Source: Erythrobacter sp047872805 (GTDB lineage Bacteria > Pseudomonadota > Alphaproteobacteria > Sphingomonadales > Sphingomonadaceae). Taken from it: 64,000 nt of DNA. Both the position numbers and the translations under genes were made by a program. The stretch spans positions 62,001 to 126,000 of the forward strand of contig NZ_JBLQUK010000001.1 in the NCBI RefSeq assembly GCF_047872805.1. The letters run 5' to 3'. Of the stretch, positions 26,810-35,900 are shown piece after piece (within the stretch, counting starts at the first letter, position 1; the number at the start of each line of letters is the position of its first letter). The notes under the pieces were generated by a model, which saw only the letters and a program-made list of their open reading frames with translations, searched no databases and was not told the origin of the DNA.

Positions 26810-26845
26810 GATTGCGGGTTTTTGATTTCGCTTTCGACCGCAATC
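26810..26845. repeat. Inverted repeat in the thrS / membrane-XRE intergenic region
   Basis: GATTGCGG (26810-26817) and its complement CCGCAATC (26838-26845) enclose a 20-base spacer. The repeat lies 75 bases upstream of thrS and 136 bases upstream of the rightward cassette. It could fold as a leader hairpin for thrS or bind a protein. There is no T-run for termination on either strand right after the stem. Function is undetermined. Confidence 0.35.
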
Positions 26846-26981
26846 TGGGTCCGACCCCCTCGAGGTGCAATAGACTATGAGCATCTAACGGAAAGCTAAC
26901 TATTCTTTTTGGAAAGTATGCTTGACATTCGCCTGAGATAGTGACAAGTGTCTTCTCCATAGTAGAAAGGGAGCCTGTCTA

Positions 26982-27158
26982 ATGAACAACATATTGAAGG
27001 CACTTGCATGGGCCGGTGTCATCCTCGCCTCAGCCTTTGTTATGCAGGCACAGGGCATGAGTGATAGCGCGAGCCTTGGTGTCGTTGCCGGACTTTCGGG
27101 CGCAGCCATGGGATCGCTGAACAGCGATTTTTCGTGCGGGCGCAGGTGTTTGCTGTGA
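26982..27158 (+). CDS. 58-residue membrane peptide, first gene of a membrane/XRE cassette
   Basis: A small frame that begins MNNILKALAWAGVILASA and has a hydrophobic N-terminal helix (residues 6-22), a second weakly hydrophobic Gly/Ala-rich stretch (31-46), and a Cys-containing tail CGRRCLL. AAAGGGAG stands 10 bases before ATG 26982. Its stop codon overlaps the GTG start of the next gene by 4 bases (GTGA), a strong sign that it is translated and coupled. I do not recognise the family. It could be a membrane subunit or a regulatory peptide of the cassette; the sequence does not decide. Confidence 0.65.
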   Translation: MNNILKALAWAGVILASAFVMQAQGMSDSASLGVVAGLSGAAMGSLNSDFSCGRRCLL

Positions 27159-27784
27159 ACGCGCAAGAACACAGTAGATCGGGCTTTCTAGGGCGTGGGC
27201 CAGGATTCTGGTTGGGGTTGGTCCTTGCCTCGACAGCGGCCGTCGCCGGATTGAAGATCACTGGTGCAATCGAGAGCACGGGCATATTGATGCTTCTGCT
27301 CATCGTGCCTGCTCTGCAGATCGGGGCGCTGTATAAATCAGCGCAAAATCAAGCGAGCGGTGACGGATCATGCGCGCCCAAGAACACGGCCCAGAAGCGC
27401 TATCTCAAACGCGTGGCAATCTCGACATCGCTCTATCTGGCAACCTTTGCGCTGATGGAGCTTCTTGATGCAGGTTCCGCGGTGCCCGAAGCGGTGCGCT
27501 ACATCGTTGCAATACTGCCTGGACTGGCCGTGATCGGCGTTTTCTGGGCAATCGGACGCCTGATTATCGAGGAGCAGGACGAATTCCTGCGCATGCTGAC
27601 AATCCGGCAAACGCTGATTGCCACCGCAATCTCTCTAAGTGCCGCATCAATCTGGGGCTTTCTCGAAGCGGCAGATCTGGTGATGCATATCGATGCTTAT
27701 TGGTACGCGGTCATCTGGTTTTTCGGAGTTGGGGTCGGCGCGATCGCCAACCGCATCGAATATGGCACTTGGGGTGCAGCATGA
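27155..27784 (+). CDS. Six-helix membrane protein of unknown function
   Basis: A 209-residue polytopic membrane protein. I use GTG 27155, which overlaps the stop of the preceding small gene; GTG 27134 is also in frame. Hydrophobic segments lie at about residues 17-33, 42-60, 87-107, 116-136, 152-172 and 180-198. Conserved-looking features are EEQDEFLRMLTIRQTLIAT before helix 5 and WGFLEAADLVMHIDAYWYAV between helices 5 and 6. I recall similar proteins next to small XRE regulators in Sphingomonadales, always unnamed. There are no enzymatic motifs. It could be a sensor that controls the XRE protein, or its regulated product. Confidence 0.75.
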   Translation: MNAQEHSRSGFLGRGPGFWLGLVLASTAAVAGLKITGAIESTGILMLLLIVPALQIGALYKSAQNQASGDGSCAPKNTAQKRYLKRVAISTSLYLATFALMELLDAGSAVPEAVRYIVAILPGLAVIGVFWAIGRLIIEEQDEFLRMLTIRQTLIATAISLSAASIWGFLEAADLVMHIDAYWYAVIWFFGVGVGAIANRIEYGTWGAA

Positions 27785-27830
27785 GGTGCAACGCACCATT
27801 TCCCGGAATTACGAACACAGGTTTAGCATT

Positions 27831-28229
27831 ATGAAAATGGCCATCAAATATCTCGACTGGTTCCTGATTCTGCCATTCATCTCAGCGCTGGTTATGGTCG
27901 CAGAGATAGATGCGCCGCGCGCAGTTCTGATCGAAATAGGACCTTGGGCGAAAGGCGCAGTGTTGGCCGCAATGGCGCTGGCGGCGAGCGTTATTGTCGC
28001 CGCAGCCTCCGCCATCGACCGGCGTTGCACTGAAGAATACGCCTTTCAAATCATGGCCAATGCCGCGCTTGTCGCCTTGGCGGCGACCATGTTGGTTCAT
28101 CTGGGCTGGATCATTGCCAAAAAGGCCCTTGGCCTGCCCGAACTCGACAGCGATAATATCATCGGGATCATGGTGATCGGCTGGGTGACCAGCTATTACT
28201 GGTTTCGGCTGCGGGGCATTACGCAATGA
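27831..28229 (+). CDS. Four-helix membrane protein of unknown function
   Basis: A 132-residue membrane protein starting at ATG 27831 (ATG 27837 is also possible), 46 bases after the preceding gene. Hydrophobic segments lie at about 8-24, 38-60, 75-93 and 108-124. RRCTEEYAFQIMANAALVAL leads into helix 3, echoing the acidic-aromatic motif before helix 5 of its neighbour and the general look of DUF2178-type proteins that accompany YgzD-like XRE regulators. That resemblance is my inference. Its stop overlaps the XRE start (ATGA), so the pair is translationally coupled. Confidence 0.75.
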   Translation: MKMAIKYLDWFLILPFISALVMVAEIDAPRAVLIEIGPWAKGAVLAAMALAASVIVAAASAIDRRCTEEYAFQIMANAALVALAATMLVHLGWIIAKKALGLPELDSDNIIGIMVIGWVTSYYWFRLRGITQ

Positions 28230-28417
28230 ACAACCGCCTCAAGGTGCTGCGCGCCGAACGGGATTGGTCGCAGCAGGACCTTGCCGAACGCCTCGGCGTC
28301 AGCCGGCAGAGCGTCAATGCGATCGAAAAGGGACGCTATGACCCTTCGCTACCGCTGGCTTTCAAGATCGCCGACGTTTTCGGCCTAACGATTGAGGCGA
28401 TTTTCAGCCGCGACTGA
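28226..28417 (+). CDS. Small XRE-family regulator
   Basis: A 63-residue protein made of little more than one Cro/C1-type helix-turn-helix. MNNRLKVLRAERDWSQQDLA opens it, and the recognition region is LGVSRQSVNAIEKGRYDPSL. The end (FKIADVFGLTIEAIF) is typical of YgzD-like regulators. It is the last gene of the four-gene cassette and overlaps the preceding gene by 4 bases. Regulators of this type commonly sit with a membrane protein gene and repress their own operon. It has no sensor domain, so control would have to come through the membrane partners. Confidence 0.92.
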   Translation: MNNRLKVLRAERDWSQQDLAERLGVSRQSVNAIEKGRYDPSLPLAFKIADVFGLTIEAIFSRD

Positions 28418-28421
28418 TGTT

Positions 28422-30086
28422 TCAGACCGAGAGCGTCTTCGACCCGGCCTCGCTAGAGACCCGCTTGGTCCCCGCGAGCTGAGTGGAACGCTGGCGGATG
28501 CCGGCAACAAAGCGGAACTCTGTCACCGCTCGCTCCGGTGTCAATTCGACCGTCATGTAACCGCGCTGCGCTGTGTCTGCCCATTTGAGTTCATCATTCG
28601 CGCCAACCAACAAGGCCGCCATCTGATCGGGCGGAACCATTGCAAGGTAGCTTTCGAAGCCCGGCGAACTGACCGAAGAGACGCCAAATTCTACGCCAAC
28701 CTGCGCACCATCATGGGTAAGGTCAAAGGCCCACCCATTATGCGTGTCACCCGCGAGCACCAGCAGATTGGCGTCCGCTTCGAGCGCGCCTTTGAACACC
28801 CGGTTACGCGCCGCAGGATAACCATCCCACGCATCCATGTTAAGCGGCAGGCCCGCCTCGCTCGCCAATGCGGCGGCCATCAATCGGGCGCGCGCAAATT
28901 CGGGGACCGAATCGCCCAAAGTTTGCAGCAGGCCCCGGGGAGAGGAAACCTTCCCGATCAGCACTTGCTGCGCCAGCACCTGCCAGGTGGCACCGCGCGC
29001 GCGCGATTCTGCCAGCCCGCTGGTCAACCATTGTTCCTGCGCCGCGCCCAGCAATTGGCGCTGCAGGTCTGCGTAATCCCCGTCGCGGAATGCGGACAAC
29101 GCTGCGACCATGGCCTGCGGATTGTCCTTGCCTTCGAGAACCTTGGTCAGGCTGAATTGTTCGTCGCGCCCCTCCAACCTGGTATCGAGCCGGAAGATGG
29201 TCGCCAGGTCGCCAATATCATAGGCAGCATAGGGCTCATCCGAAACCGGCATCCATTCGCGGTAAACCCGCTTGGCGATAGATTTGCGCACCGACCATTC
29301 GCCTTCGGTGTCGCTCTGGTGGTTTTGCGCGCCGTCTTTCCAGCTGTCATTGGTGCTTTCGTGATCGTCCCAGACCGCGACCATCGGCAGCACCTGATGG
29401 ATGCGCTGCAAATCGGGATCGGCGCGGTATGTCGCATAACGCAAACGGTAATCGGTGAGCGCCACGATCTCGGTTTCCGGTGCCACCATCCGATCCGGGT
29501 GGCGTTGCTCTGCCGACGGATAAGTGCCGCCGCCATATTCGTAGATGTAATCGCCCAGATGCACCGCAAGGTCGCAATCATTGGCCAGCGCCGCGTGGGC
29601 ATAGGCGTTGAAATAGCCAAACCCGAAATTGGCACAGGAAAACACCGCGAGACGGAATTTATGCGTCGGCCCCGCTGGCAGCGTGCGCGTGCGGCCCACT
29701 GGCGATGCAGTGCCATCGGGCGCCATGAAGCGGTAGAAATACCAGCGATTGGCTGCGAGCCCGCCAGCAGTAACCTTGGCACAGAAATCGCGGTCCGGTG
29801 AAGCCTTGACCTGCCCGGCTGCCACACTGCCGGAAAACTCCGCGCTCTCGCTGACCTGCCATTCAAGCGTGGTTTCTGCATCGGCGACATAGCGGGTCCA
29901 AAGCAACACGCTGCTGCTCTGCGGCTCTCCGCTGGCGACGCTATGCGTAAAGCCCTTGCCAAATGTCCGCGCGCTCGCCGGTGTTGCGGCCATCGCAGCC
30001 CCTGCTCCGGCAAGCGCGAAGATTCCGCGGCGGGTGATAGCGGTGGGCGAAGGAGCGGGCTGAGCCGCAGTCTCTGGCTTGATCAT
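28422..30086 (-). CDS. phoD: PhoD-type alkaline phosphatase, Tat-exported
   Basis: A 554-residue periplasmic phosphoesterase that releases phosphate from organic esters, using a calcium/iron centre. The N-terminus holds a twin-arginine signal (ITRRGIFALAGAGAA). The core carries FSCANFGFGYF with the family Cys, HLGDYIYEY, VWDDHESTNDSW, and GDTHNGWAF, the metal-ligand set of PhoD. ATG 30086 is chosen because it gives a standard Tat signal; the frame stays open to 30422. It diverges from the alpha/beta hydrolase gene and ends 4 bases from the convergent XRE gene. No pho box was recognised in the 68-base divergent gap. Confidence 0.93.
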   Translation of the reverse strand: MIKPETAAQPAPSPTAITRRGIFALAGAGAAMAATPASARTFGKGFTHSVASGEPQSSSVLLWTRYVADAETTLEWQVSESAEFSGSVAAGQVKASPDRDFCAKVTAGGLAANRWYFYRFMAPDGTASPVGRTRTLPAGPTHKFRLAVFSCANFGFGYFNAYAHAALANDCDLAVHLGDYIYEYGGGTYPSAEQRHPDRMVAPETEIVALTDYRLRYATYRADPDLQRIHQVLPMVAVWDDHESTNDSWKDGAQNHQSDTEGEWSVRKSIAKRVYREWMPVSDEPYAAYDIGDLATIFRLDTRLEGRDEQFSLTKVLEGKDNPQAMVAALSAFRDGDYADLQRQLLGAAQEQWLTSGLAESRARGATWQVLAQQVLIGKVSSPRGLLQTLGDSVPEFARARLMAAALASEAGLPLNMDAWDGYPAARNRVFKGALEADANLLVLAGDTHNGWAFDLTHDGAQVGVEFGVSSVSSPGFESYLAMVPPDQMAALLVGANDELKWADTAQRGYMTVELTPERAVTEFRFVAGIRQRSTQLAGTKRVSSEAGSKTLSV

Positions 30087-30154
30087 GGCGATCCGATAGA
30101 TCGCATGCGTTGCACAGCCGTGACAAGTGGGATCGGTGCAGGCAAAAGGCGCGA

Positions 30155-30886
30155 ATGCACGAAATTGCTTTTCATGACATGCCCGATGGCCGCCGGATCG
30201 CCTATCGTCATCGTCAGGGAGATGGCCCGACGCTGGTGTTCCTGCCTGGCTATATGTCCGATATGGCGGGCGGCAAGGCGACCGCGTTGTTCGAAGAGGC
30301 AGAGGCGAAGGACCGCGCTTGCCTGCTGCTTGATTATTCGGGTTGCGGAGACAGTTCGGGCGCATTTTCCGAGGGGTCGCTGTCGCGTTGGCGCGAGGAA
30401 GTGCTGACGCTGGTCGGCGCACTGGTTAAAGGGCCAGTGCTGCTGACCGGCTCTTCGATGGGAGGTTGGCTGATGCTGCTGGTGGCAGAGGCCCTGGGCG
30501 GACGGCTGGAAGGAATGATCGGGATCGCGCCTGCACCGGACTTTACCCGTTGGGGCTATTCAGAGGAACAGCGCACGCAACTTTCCAAAGGCAATACGAT
30601 CTACGAAGATAACCCCTATGGCGCAGAACCGACGCCGACCCACGCGCATTTCTTTGCCGATGCCGAGCGTCAGATGCGGCTTGGTAGCGCGATTGCGATT
30701 GATTGCCCGGTGCGCCTGCTCCACGGTCAACGCGATGCCGATGTGCCTTGGGAGATCAGCCTAAGGCTGGCACAGGCGCTGCGTTCGGACGATATACAGG
30801 TTTGCCTCGTCAAGGACGGCGATCACCGTCTCTCACGTGCCGGCGACATTGCTCTGCTAACGGCGCAGGTCGCCAGTTTCTACTGA
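30155..30886 (+). CDS. Alpha/beta hydrolase
   Basis: A 243-residue cytosolic alpha/beta-hydrolase-fold protein. The nucleophile elbow is TGSSMGGW (Ser near residue 95). The acid is probably Asp in HGQRDADVP, and the His lies in KDGDHRLS near the end. The strand-helix part YRHRQGDGPTLVFLPGYMSD supplies the oxyanion hole. Closest resemblance is to short serine hydrolases of the RBBP9/palmitoyl-thioesterase kind; substrate unknown. ATG 30155 is preferred to 30110. The TPR gene begins 30 bases after it. Confidence 0.88.
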   Translation: MHEIAFHDMPDGRRIAYRHRQGDGPTLVFLPGYMSDMAGGKATALFEEAEAKDRACLLLDYSGCGDSSGAFSEGSLSRWREEVLTLVGALVKGPVLLTGSSMGGWLMLLVAEALGGRLEGMIGIAPAPDFTRWGYSEEQRTQLSKGNTIYEDNPYGAEPTPTHAHFFADAERQMRLGSAIAIDCPVRLLHGQRDADVPWEISLRLAQALRSDDIQVCLVKDGDHRLSRAGDIALLTAQVASFY

Positions 30887-30916
30887 CGGACCCACTCATA
30901 CTTACGGAATTGCCAC

Positions 30917-31777
30917 GTGCCCCTGATTCAATCCCTGCTCCTTGCCGCGCTCCAGATCGGACCCAACCCGTTGGCGACCCCGCTGCCTGACGGGCATGAC
31001 GAACTGCGCGAGCGCCCGCCGCGTGAAACAGGCGGGATCGAAGGTTCGGCTGAAAGCGAATGGCTGGCCCAATGCCTTGCGCTGGTGGCCGAGGACGCGG
31101 CGCGGGCGCATACGCTGGCACAGCTGCGGCGCAATGAGAGCGCGGGGGCAGAACGGGTGCTGGCCAACCATTGCCTTGGCCTGGCAGCGACCGAACTGAC
31201 GCTTTGGGACGATGCGATTGCAGCTTTTAGCGCGGCGCGTGATGATACCCCGGCAGACGAGCTTCGCGTGCGCGCCCGGTTCGGCGCGATGGCGGGCAAT
31301 GCCGCGCTGGCCAGCGGCGATCCCGTCCGGGCCGAGGTGATCCTGCGAGTGGCTCAGGACGATGCTGTCAACGCTGCCTCTGCGCCGATGCAGGCGATTG
31401 CCGCGAGCGATCTGGCGCGCGCACTGGTGGCCCAAGACCGCGCTGACGAAGCGCTGGCGCAGCTCGAAACCGCAACCAGTTTGCAACCGCAAGTCGCGGA
31501 AGGCTGGCTGCTGAAAGCGACCCTGCTGCGGCGGCTCGAACGGCTAGGTGAAGCGCAGACCGCGATTGAGCGCGCCAGCCAGCTTACCCCGATGGAACCT
31601 CAAGTAGGGCTGGAAGCCGGGGTCATCGCGGTGCTTTCCGGCCGCCAAGATGCGGCGCGGGCCAGCTGGCAATCGGTGATCGACCTGCAACCGGATGGCG
31701 CAGCGGCTGAGATTGCCCGCGATTACCTCGGTCAACTGGGGCCCGACGCCGCGACGACGCCCGAAGAGGCATCATAA
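30917..31777 (+). CDS. Tetratricopeptide-repeat protein
   Basis: A 286-residue protein whose second half is built of TPR-like helical pairs: AIAASDLARALVAQDRADEA, then WLLKATLLRRLERLGEAQTA, and LEAGVIAVLSGRQDAARASW. The start is GTG 30917. The first 15 residues are hydrophobic (LIQSLLLAALQIG) and may be a signal peptide, which would place it in the periplasm. TPR proteins act as scaffolds; no partner is suggested beyond its neighbours. Its stop shares one base with the start of the next gene. Confidence 0.82.
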   Translation: MPLIQSLLLAALQIGPNPLATPLPDGHDELRERPPRETGGIEGSAESEWLAQCLALVAEDAARAHTLAQLRRNESAGAERVLANHCLGLAATELTLWDDAIAAFSAARDDTPADELRVRARFGAMAGNAALASGDPVRAEVILRVAQDDAVNAASAPMQAIAASDLARALVAQDRADEALAQLETATSLQPQVAEGWLLKATLLRRLERLGEAQTAIERASQLTPMEPQVGLEAGVIAVLSGRQDAARASWQSVIDLQPDGAAAEIARDYLGQLGPDAATTPEEAS

Positions 31778-32769
31778 TGGTCCAATTCTCTGTCCTTGAA
31801 CTGGTCCCTGTCCGCGAAGGCGGCACTGTGTCCGAAGCCTTGGCGGCCAGCGTAAATCTGGCGCGCAAGGCCGAGGAATTGGGCTGCAGGCGCTTTTGGG
31901 TGGCCGAACACCACGCAATGGAGGGGATTGCAGGAGGAGCGACGTCGGTTGTGCTCGCGCATATCGGCAACGCGACCAGCCGCATCCGCATCGGTTCGGG
32001 CGGGATCATGCTGCCCAATCACACGCCGTTCCAGATTGCCGAACAATTCGGCACTCTGGATGCGCTGTTTCCGGGCAGAATCGACCTTGGGCTGGGCCGT
32101 GCGCCCGGTGCCGGGCCGCAATTGCAGCGCGCGCTGCGCAAGGATTTGCATCAGGCGTCGGAATATTTCCCGCAGGACGTGCTCGAATTGCGCGCGCTGC
32201 TGACCGGTGATGTTGAACTGCCAATCACCGCAACCCCGGGGCTGGGTTCGAATGTCGAAATGTGGATGCTGGGGTCGAGCCTGTTCGGAGCAAGCCTCGC
32301 GGCCAAGCTAGGGATGCCTTATGCCTTCGCCGCGCATTTCGCGCCCGATCATCTGGATGCCGCACTGGAATTGTATCGCCGCGATTTTCAGCCATCGGCG
32401 GCACTGGAACGCCCGCATGTGATGGTCGCCATGAATGTTTTTGCCGCCAAAACCGACCAAGCCGCGCAGCTGCTTGCCTCCAGCCAGCAGCAAAGTTTCG
32501 TCGCGTTGCGGAGCGGGAATCCGGGCAAATTGCCGCCGCCAGTCGCAGGTTACACCGCTGATTTGCCTGCTCCAACGCGCGCCATGCTTGACCATCTGAG
32601 TCAGGCGGCAGCGGTCGGCAATCCGCAGAAGGTGCGCGCCGATATCGAGGCCTTCATCCGCCGCACCCGTGCCGATGAAATCATCTTGTGCGGTTCAACC
32701 TATGATAGCCAAGCCCGCGAAAGCTCGCTCGAATTGACGATAGACGCATGCCGCGCGGTCGCTGTTTAA
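31777..32769 (+). CDS. Luciferase-like (LLM class) flavin monooxygenase
   Basis: A 330-residue TIM-barrel oxidoreductase of the YhbW/MsnO8 branch, which uses FMN or F420-type reduced flavin supplied by another enzyme. Typical segments are FWVAEHHAMEGIAG, SRIRIGSGGIMLPNHTPF, IAEQFGTLDALFPGRIDLG and GRAPG. The substrate is unknown. It starts with a one-base overlap to the TPR gene (TAATG). The 144-base gap after it contains an AT-rich promoter region for the glutamate dehydrogenase. Confidence 0.92.
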   Translation: MVQFSVLELVPVREGGTVSEALAASVNLARKAEELGCRRFWVAEHHAMEGIAGGATSVVLAHIGNATSRIRIGSGGIMLPNHTPFQIAEQFGTLDALFPGRIDLGLGRAPGAGPQLQRALRKDLHQASEYFPQDVLELRALLTGDVELPITATPGLGSNVEMWMLGSSLFGASLAAKLGMPYAFAAHFAPDHLDAALELYRRDFQPSAALERPHVMVAMNVFAAKTDQAAQLLASSQQQSFVALRSGNPGKLPPPVAGYTADLPAPTRAMLDHLSQAAAVGNPQKVRADIEAFIRRTRADEIILCGSTYDSQARESSLELTIDACRAVAV

Positions 32770-32847
32770 GACTGGCGACGCTGTGACAAGCTGCAATCCC
32801 GCTTGCACCGCCCCCCTCAATGCGGGTATTGCCTAGGGCACGATAAA

Positions 32848-32853
32848 TATAAT
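32848..32853 (+). promoter_or_regulatory. Possible minus-10 element for the NAD-GDH gene
   Basis: A consensus TATAAT stands in an unusually AT-rich stretch (32842-32876), 60 bases ahead of the glutamate dehydrogenase start. No good minus-35 is visible at the usual spacing, so this is a weak promoter prediction. Confidence 0.35.
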
Positions 32854-32913
32854 TCGGCATAATTTTATTACACAAGTTTACGCCGGATGCAGCATGCCAG
32901 GAGCATACGGGCG

Positions 32914-35900
32914 ATGAGCACAAAAACCAGCCGCGCAGCAGGGGAAAAACCGCCCAAAGGCAAAGGCAACACGGCCACCCCAACATTGCTGAAGGCGCTC
33001 AAACAGCACTTGAAGGCCGCGATCCTGCCGGGCGACGCGCCGCTCGATGGCGATGGTCTGGCAGAGGCTGCCGAATTCCTGCTCAAGACGGCGTTGCAGC
33101 GACCCGCTTCGCGCTCTGCACTCAATCTCGAATCAGACACTGGCGGACGGCGTTTGCGGATCGCGATCGTCAATGATGACATGCCCTTTCTGGTCGATTC
33201 CATCGCTGCCACAATCACGGCAGTCGGGCTCAGCATCGACCAGTTGATCCACCCTGTCGTGGCCATAGAGCGGAGTTCATCAGGTGCGCTTCAGAGCCTT
33301 TCCAAAAAGGGCGGATCGGGCGCTGACGAATCGATGATCTATATCGAAACACCGCGCATCGATGCGCGCCAGCGGCGCGATCTGATCGCGCAATTGCGAG
33401 TCACTTTGGGCGATGTCCGCGCCGCAGTCAGCGATTGGCCGCGCATGCGTCAGATAATGGCGGATGATGCGCTGACTATTGACGGCAGCGAAAGCGCCGC
33501 ATTGCTGCAATGGCTGAACGGCGGCATGTTGACCCAATTGGGCCATCTCACCCGCTCGCGGAGCGGCGAGGAAGCAGATGCCCTGGGAATTTGCCGCAAA
33601 AGCGCACAGCAAATTCTCGCGGACAGCTCGTACGAACGCGCCTTTGCCTGGTTCGATGAGGCCGGCCCTGACGGCAAGGCCCGCGATCTGTTGGTCATCA
33701 AGGCCAATCATCTTTCAACAGTCCACCGCCGTGTGCCGCTCGACCTGTTTATCGTTCCCAAGCGCGGGAATGGTGCGGACGGCGCAAAGGTAACCGCGCT
33801 TTCGATCCACGCCGGGGTCTGGACCAGTGCCGCGCTGGCCACCCCTCCGGGCGAAGTGCCGGTGCTACGCAAGGCGCTCAGTGATATTACCGGCACGCTC
33901 GGATTTGATCCGGCGGGACACGCGGGCAAGGCGCTGGTCCATGCCTTTACCTCGTTGCCGCATGATCTTCTGACGGCATTTTCCACCACCGATATCGAAC
34001 GGCTGGCGACGGCAATGATGAGCCTGGTCGACCGCCCGCGTCCGCGGCTGGTGCTGGTGCAATCAGCGCTGCAACGGCACATATTCGCCTTCGTGTGGAT
34101 GCCGCGCGATTACCTTTCGACCGACGTCCGGTTGCAGATTCAGGATCTTTTGACGCAGACCACCGGGGTCGGTCTGCTGAGTTGGAGTCTCGAGGTTGAA
34201 GGCAGCACGCTGGCGATGCTGCAGTTCCTGCTCGATTCGCGGTCGACCGGTGAAATGCCCGGCGCCGGCCGCATCGAAGGTGAAATGATCGACCTGCTCA
34301 AAGGCTGGAACGAGGCGGTCGAGGCGCATCTGGCCGAGGCCGACGAAAGTTCGCGCGTTCCGGCAATTGCCATGCGCTATGCCGGGGCGTTCCCGCCGGG
34401 TTACCGCGCGCGCTATGGCGCCGCAGAGGCGGCGCTCGACATTATGGAAATGCGCGCACTTGCGTTGGGCAGCGATCCTGCGGCGCGGGCCTGCCGCCTG
34501 TACCGTCTGCCGCATGACCCAATCGGTGATCTGCGGCTTAAGATTTACCACACGACCGGCGAGATGCCACTGTCCGATGCCGTTCCAGCGCTGGAGAATT
34601 TTGGTTTCCGCGTGCTTGCCGAAATGCCCACGCGGCTGGATGATGGTGCGCTTGGGACAATCCACGAGTTCACGCTCGAACTGTCCGATGGATCGGAAGT
34701 GGAGCAATTGCTGTCCCGCGCTGAGGCGATAGAAACGGCGATATCCGAGGTGCTCAACGGCCAATCAGAGGACGATCCATTCAACCGGCTCGTGGTCGGC
34801 GCGGGGCTGGGATCAAGGCAAGCAATGTGGTTGCGCGCGGTCTATCGTTATCTGCGGCAGACCGGAATGGGCTTTACCATCTACACCGTTGTCGATGCCT
34901 TGCGCCGTGCCCCCGGCGTAACGCAGGCGATCATTGATCTGTTTGCCGCGCGCCACGATCCGGCATTCGGTGGAGAGCGCGAGGCCGCGATTGCCGCTGC
35001 AAACGGCGCGTATCAACGCGGTCTGGCAAAAGTCACTGCAATCAATGACGACCGACTGCTGCGGCTGTATCGCGCCGTCATCGATGCAGTGCTGCGCACC
35101 AACGCCTTTGCCCCGGCCGCAGAAGAAGCGGCGGCATTCAAGATTGACTCAGCGCTGGTTCCGAACCTTCCCAAGCCGGTGCCGTGGCGGGAAATCTTCG
35201 TCTATTCGCGCCGAGTCGAAGGCATCCATTTGCGCTCTGGTGCGGTCGCGCGCGGGGGGCTGCGCTGGTCGGACCGGCGCGATGATTTCCGCACCGAAAT
35301 CCTTGGCTTGATGAAGGCACAAAAGGTCAAGAACGCGGTGATCGTGCCAAGCGGAGCGAAAGGCGGCTTTTATCCCAAACAGCTGCCCTCGCCCGCGATT
35401 GACCGCGACGCCTGGGCCGCCGAAGGGCAGGCGAGCTACGAAATCTTCGTCCGTTCTCTGTTGTCCGTCACAGACAATATCGTCGACGGCAAAGTCGTGC
35501 ATCCCGAAGGAATCGTCATCCACGACGGCGAAGACCCCTATTTCGTGGTCGCCGCCGACAAAGGCACTGCGCGCTTTTCAGACGTCGCCAATGGTATAGC
35601 CGAGGGTCAGGGTTTTTGGCTCGACGATGCTTTCGCCAGCGGCGGATCGAACGGCTATGACCACAAGGCAATGGGCATCACCGCACGCGGCGCATGGGTC
35701 AGCGTGCAGCGCCATTTCCTCGAAATGGGCGTGGATGTTCAGAGCGACAGCATCAAGGTTGTGGGCTGCGGCGATATGTCAGGCGATGTGTTCGGTAATG
35801 GCATGTTGCTGTCCAAGGCGATCAAATTGATTGCCGCCTATGATCATCGCCATATTTTCATCGATCCTGATCCCGATCCGGCAATGAGTTGGGAAGAACG

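Noticed and set aside
25250..26899. A 549-residue plus-strand frame across thrS
   Set aside because: Shadow of thrS, without domain or ribosome site.
26922..26950. TTGACA at 26922 as promoter of the membrane/XRE cassette
   Set aside because: No acceptable minus-10 hexamer is found 15 to 19 bases downstream, so I did not list a promoter.
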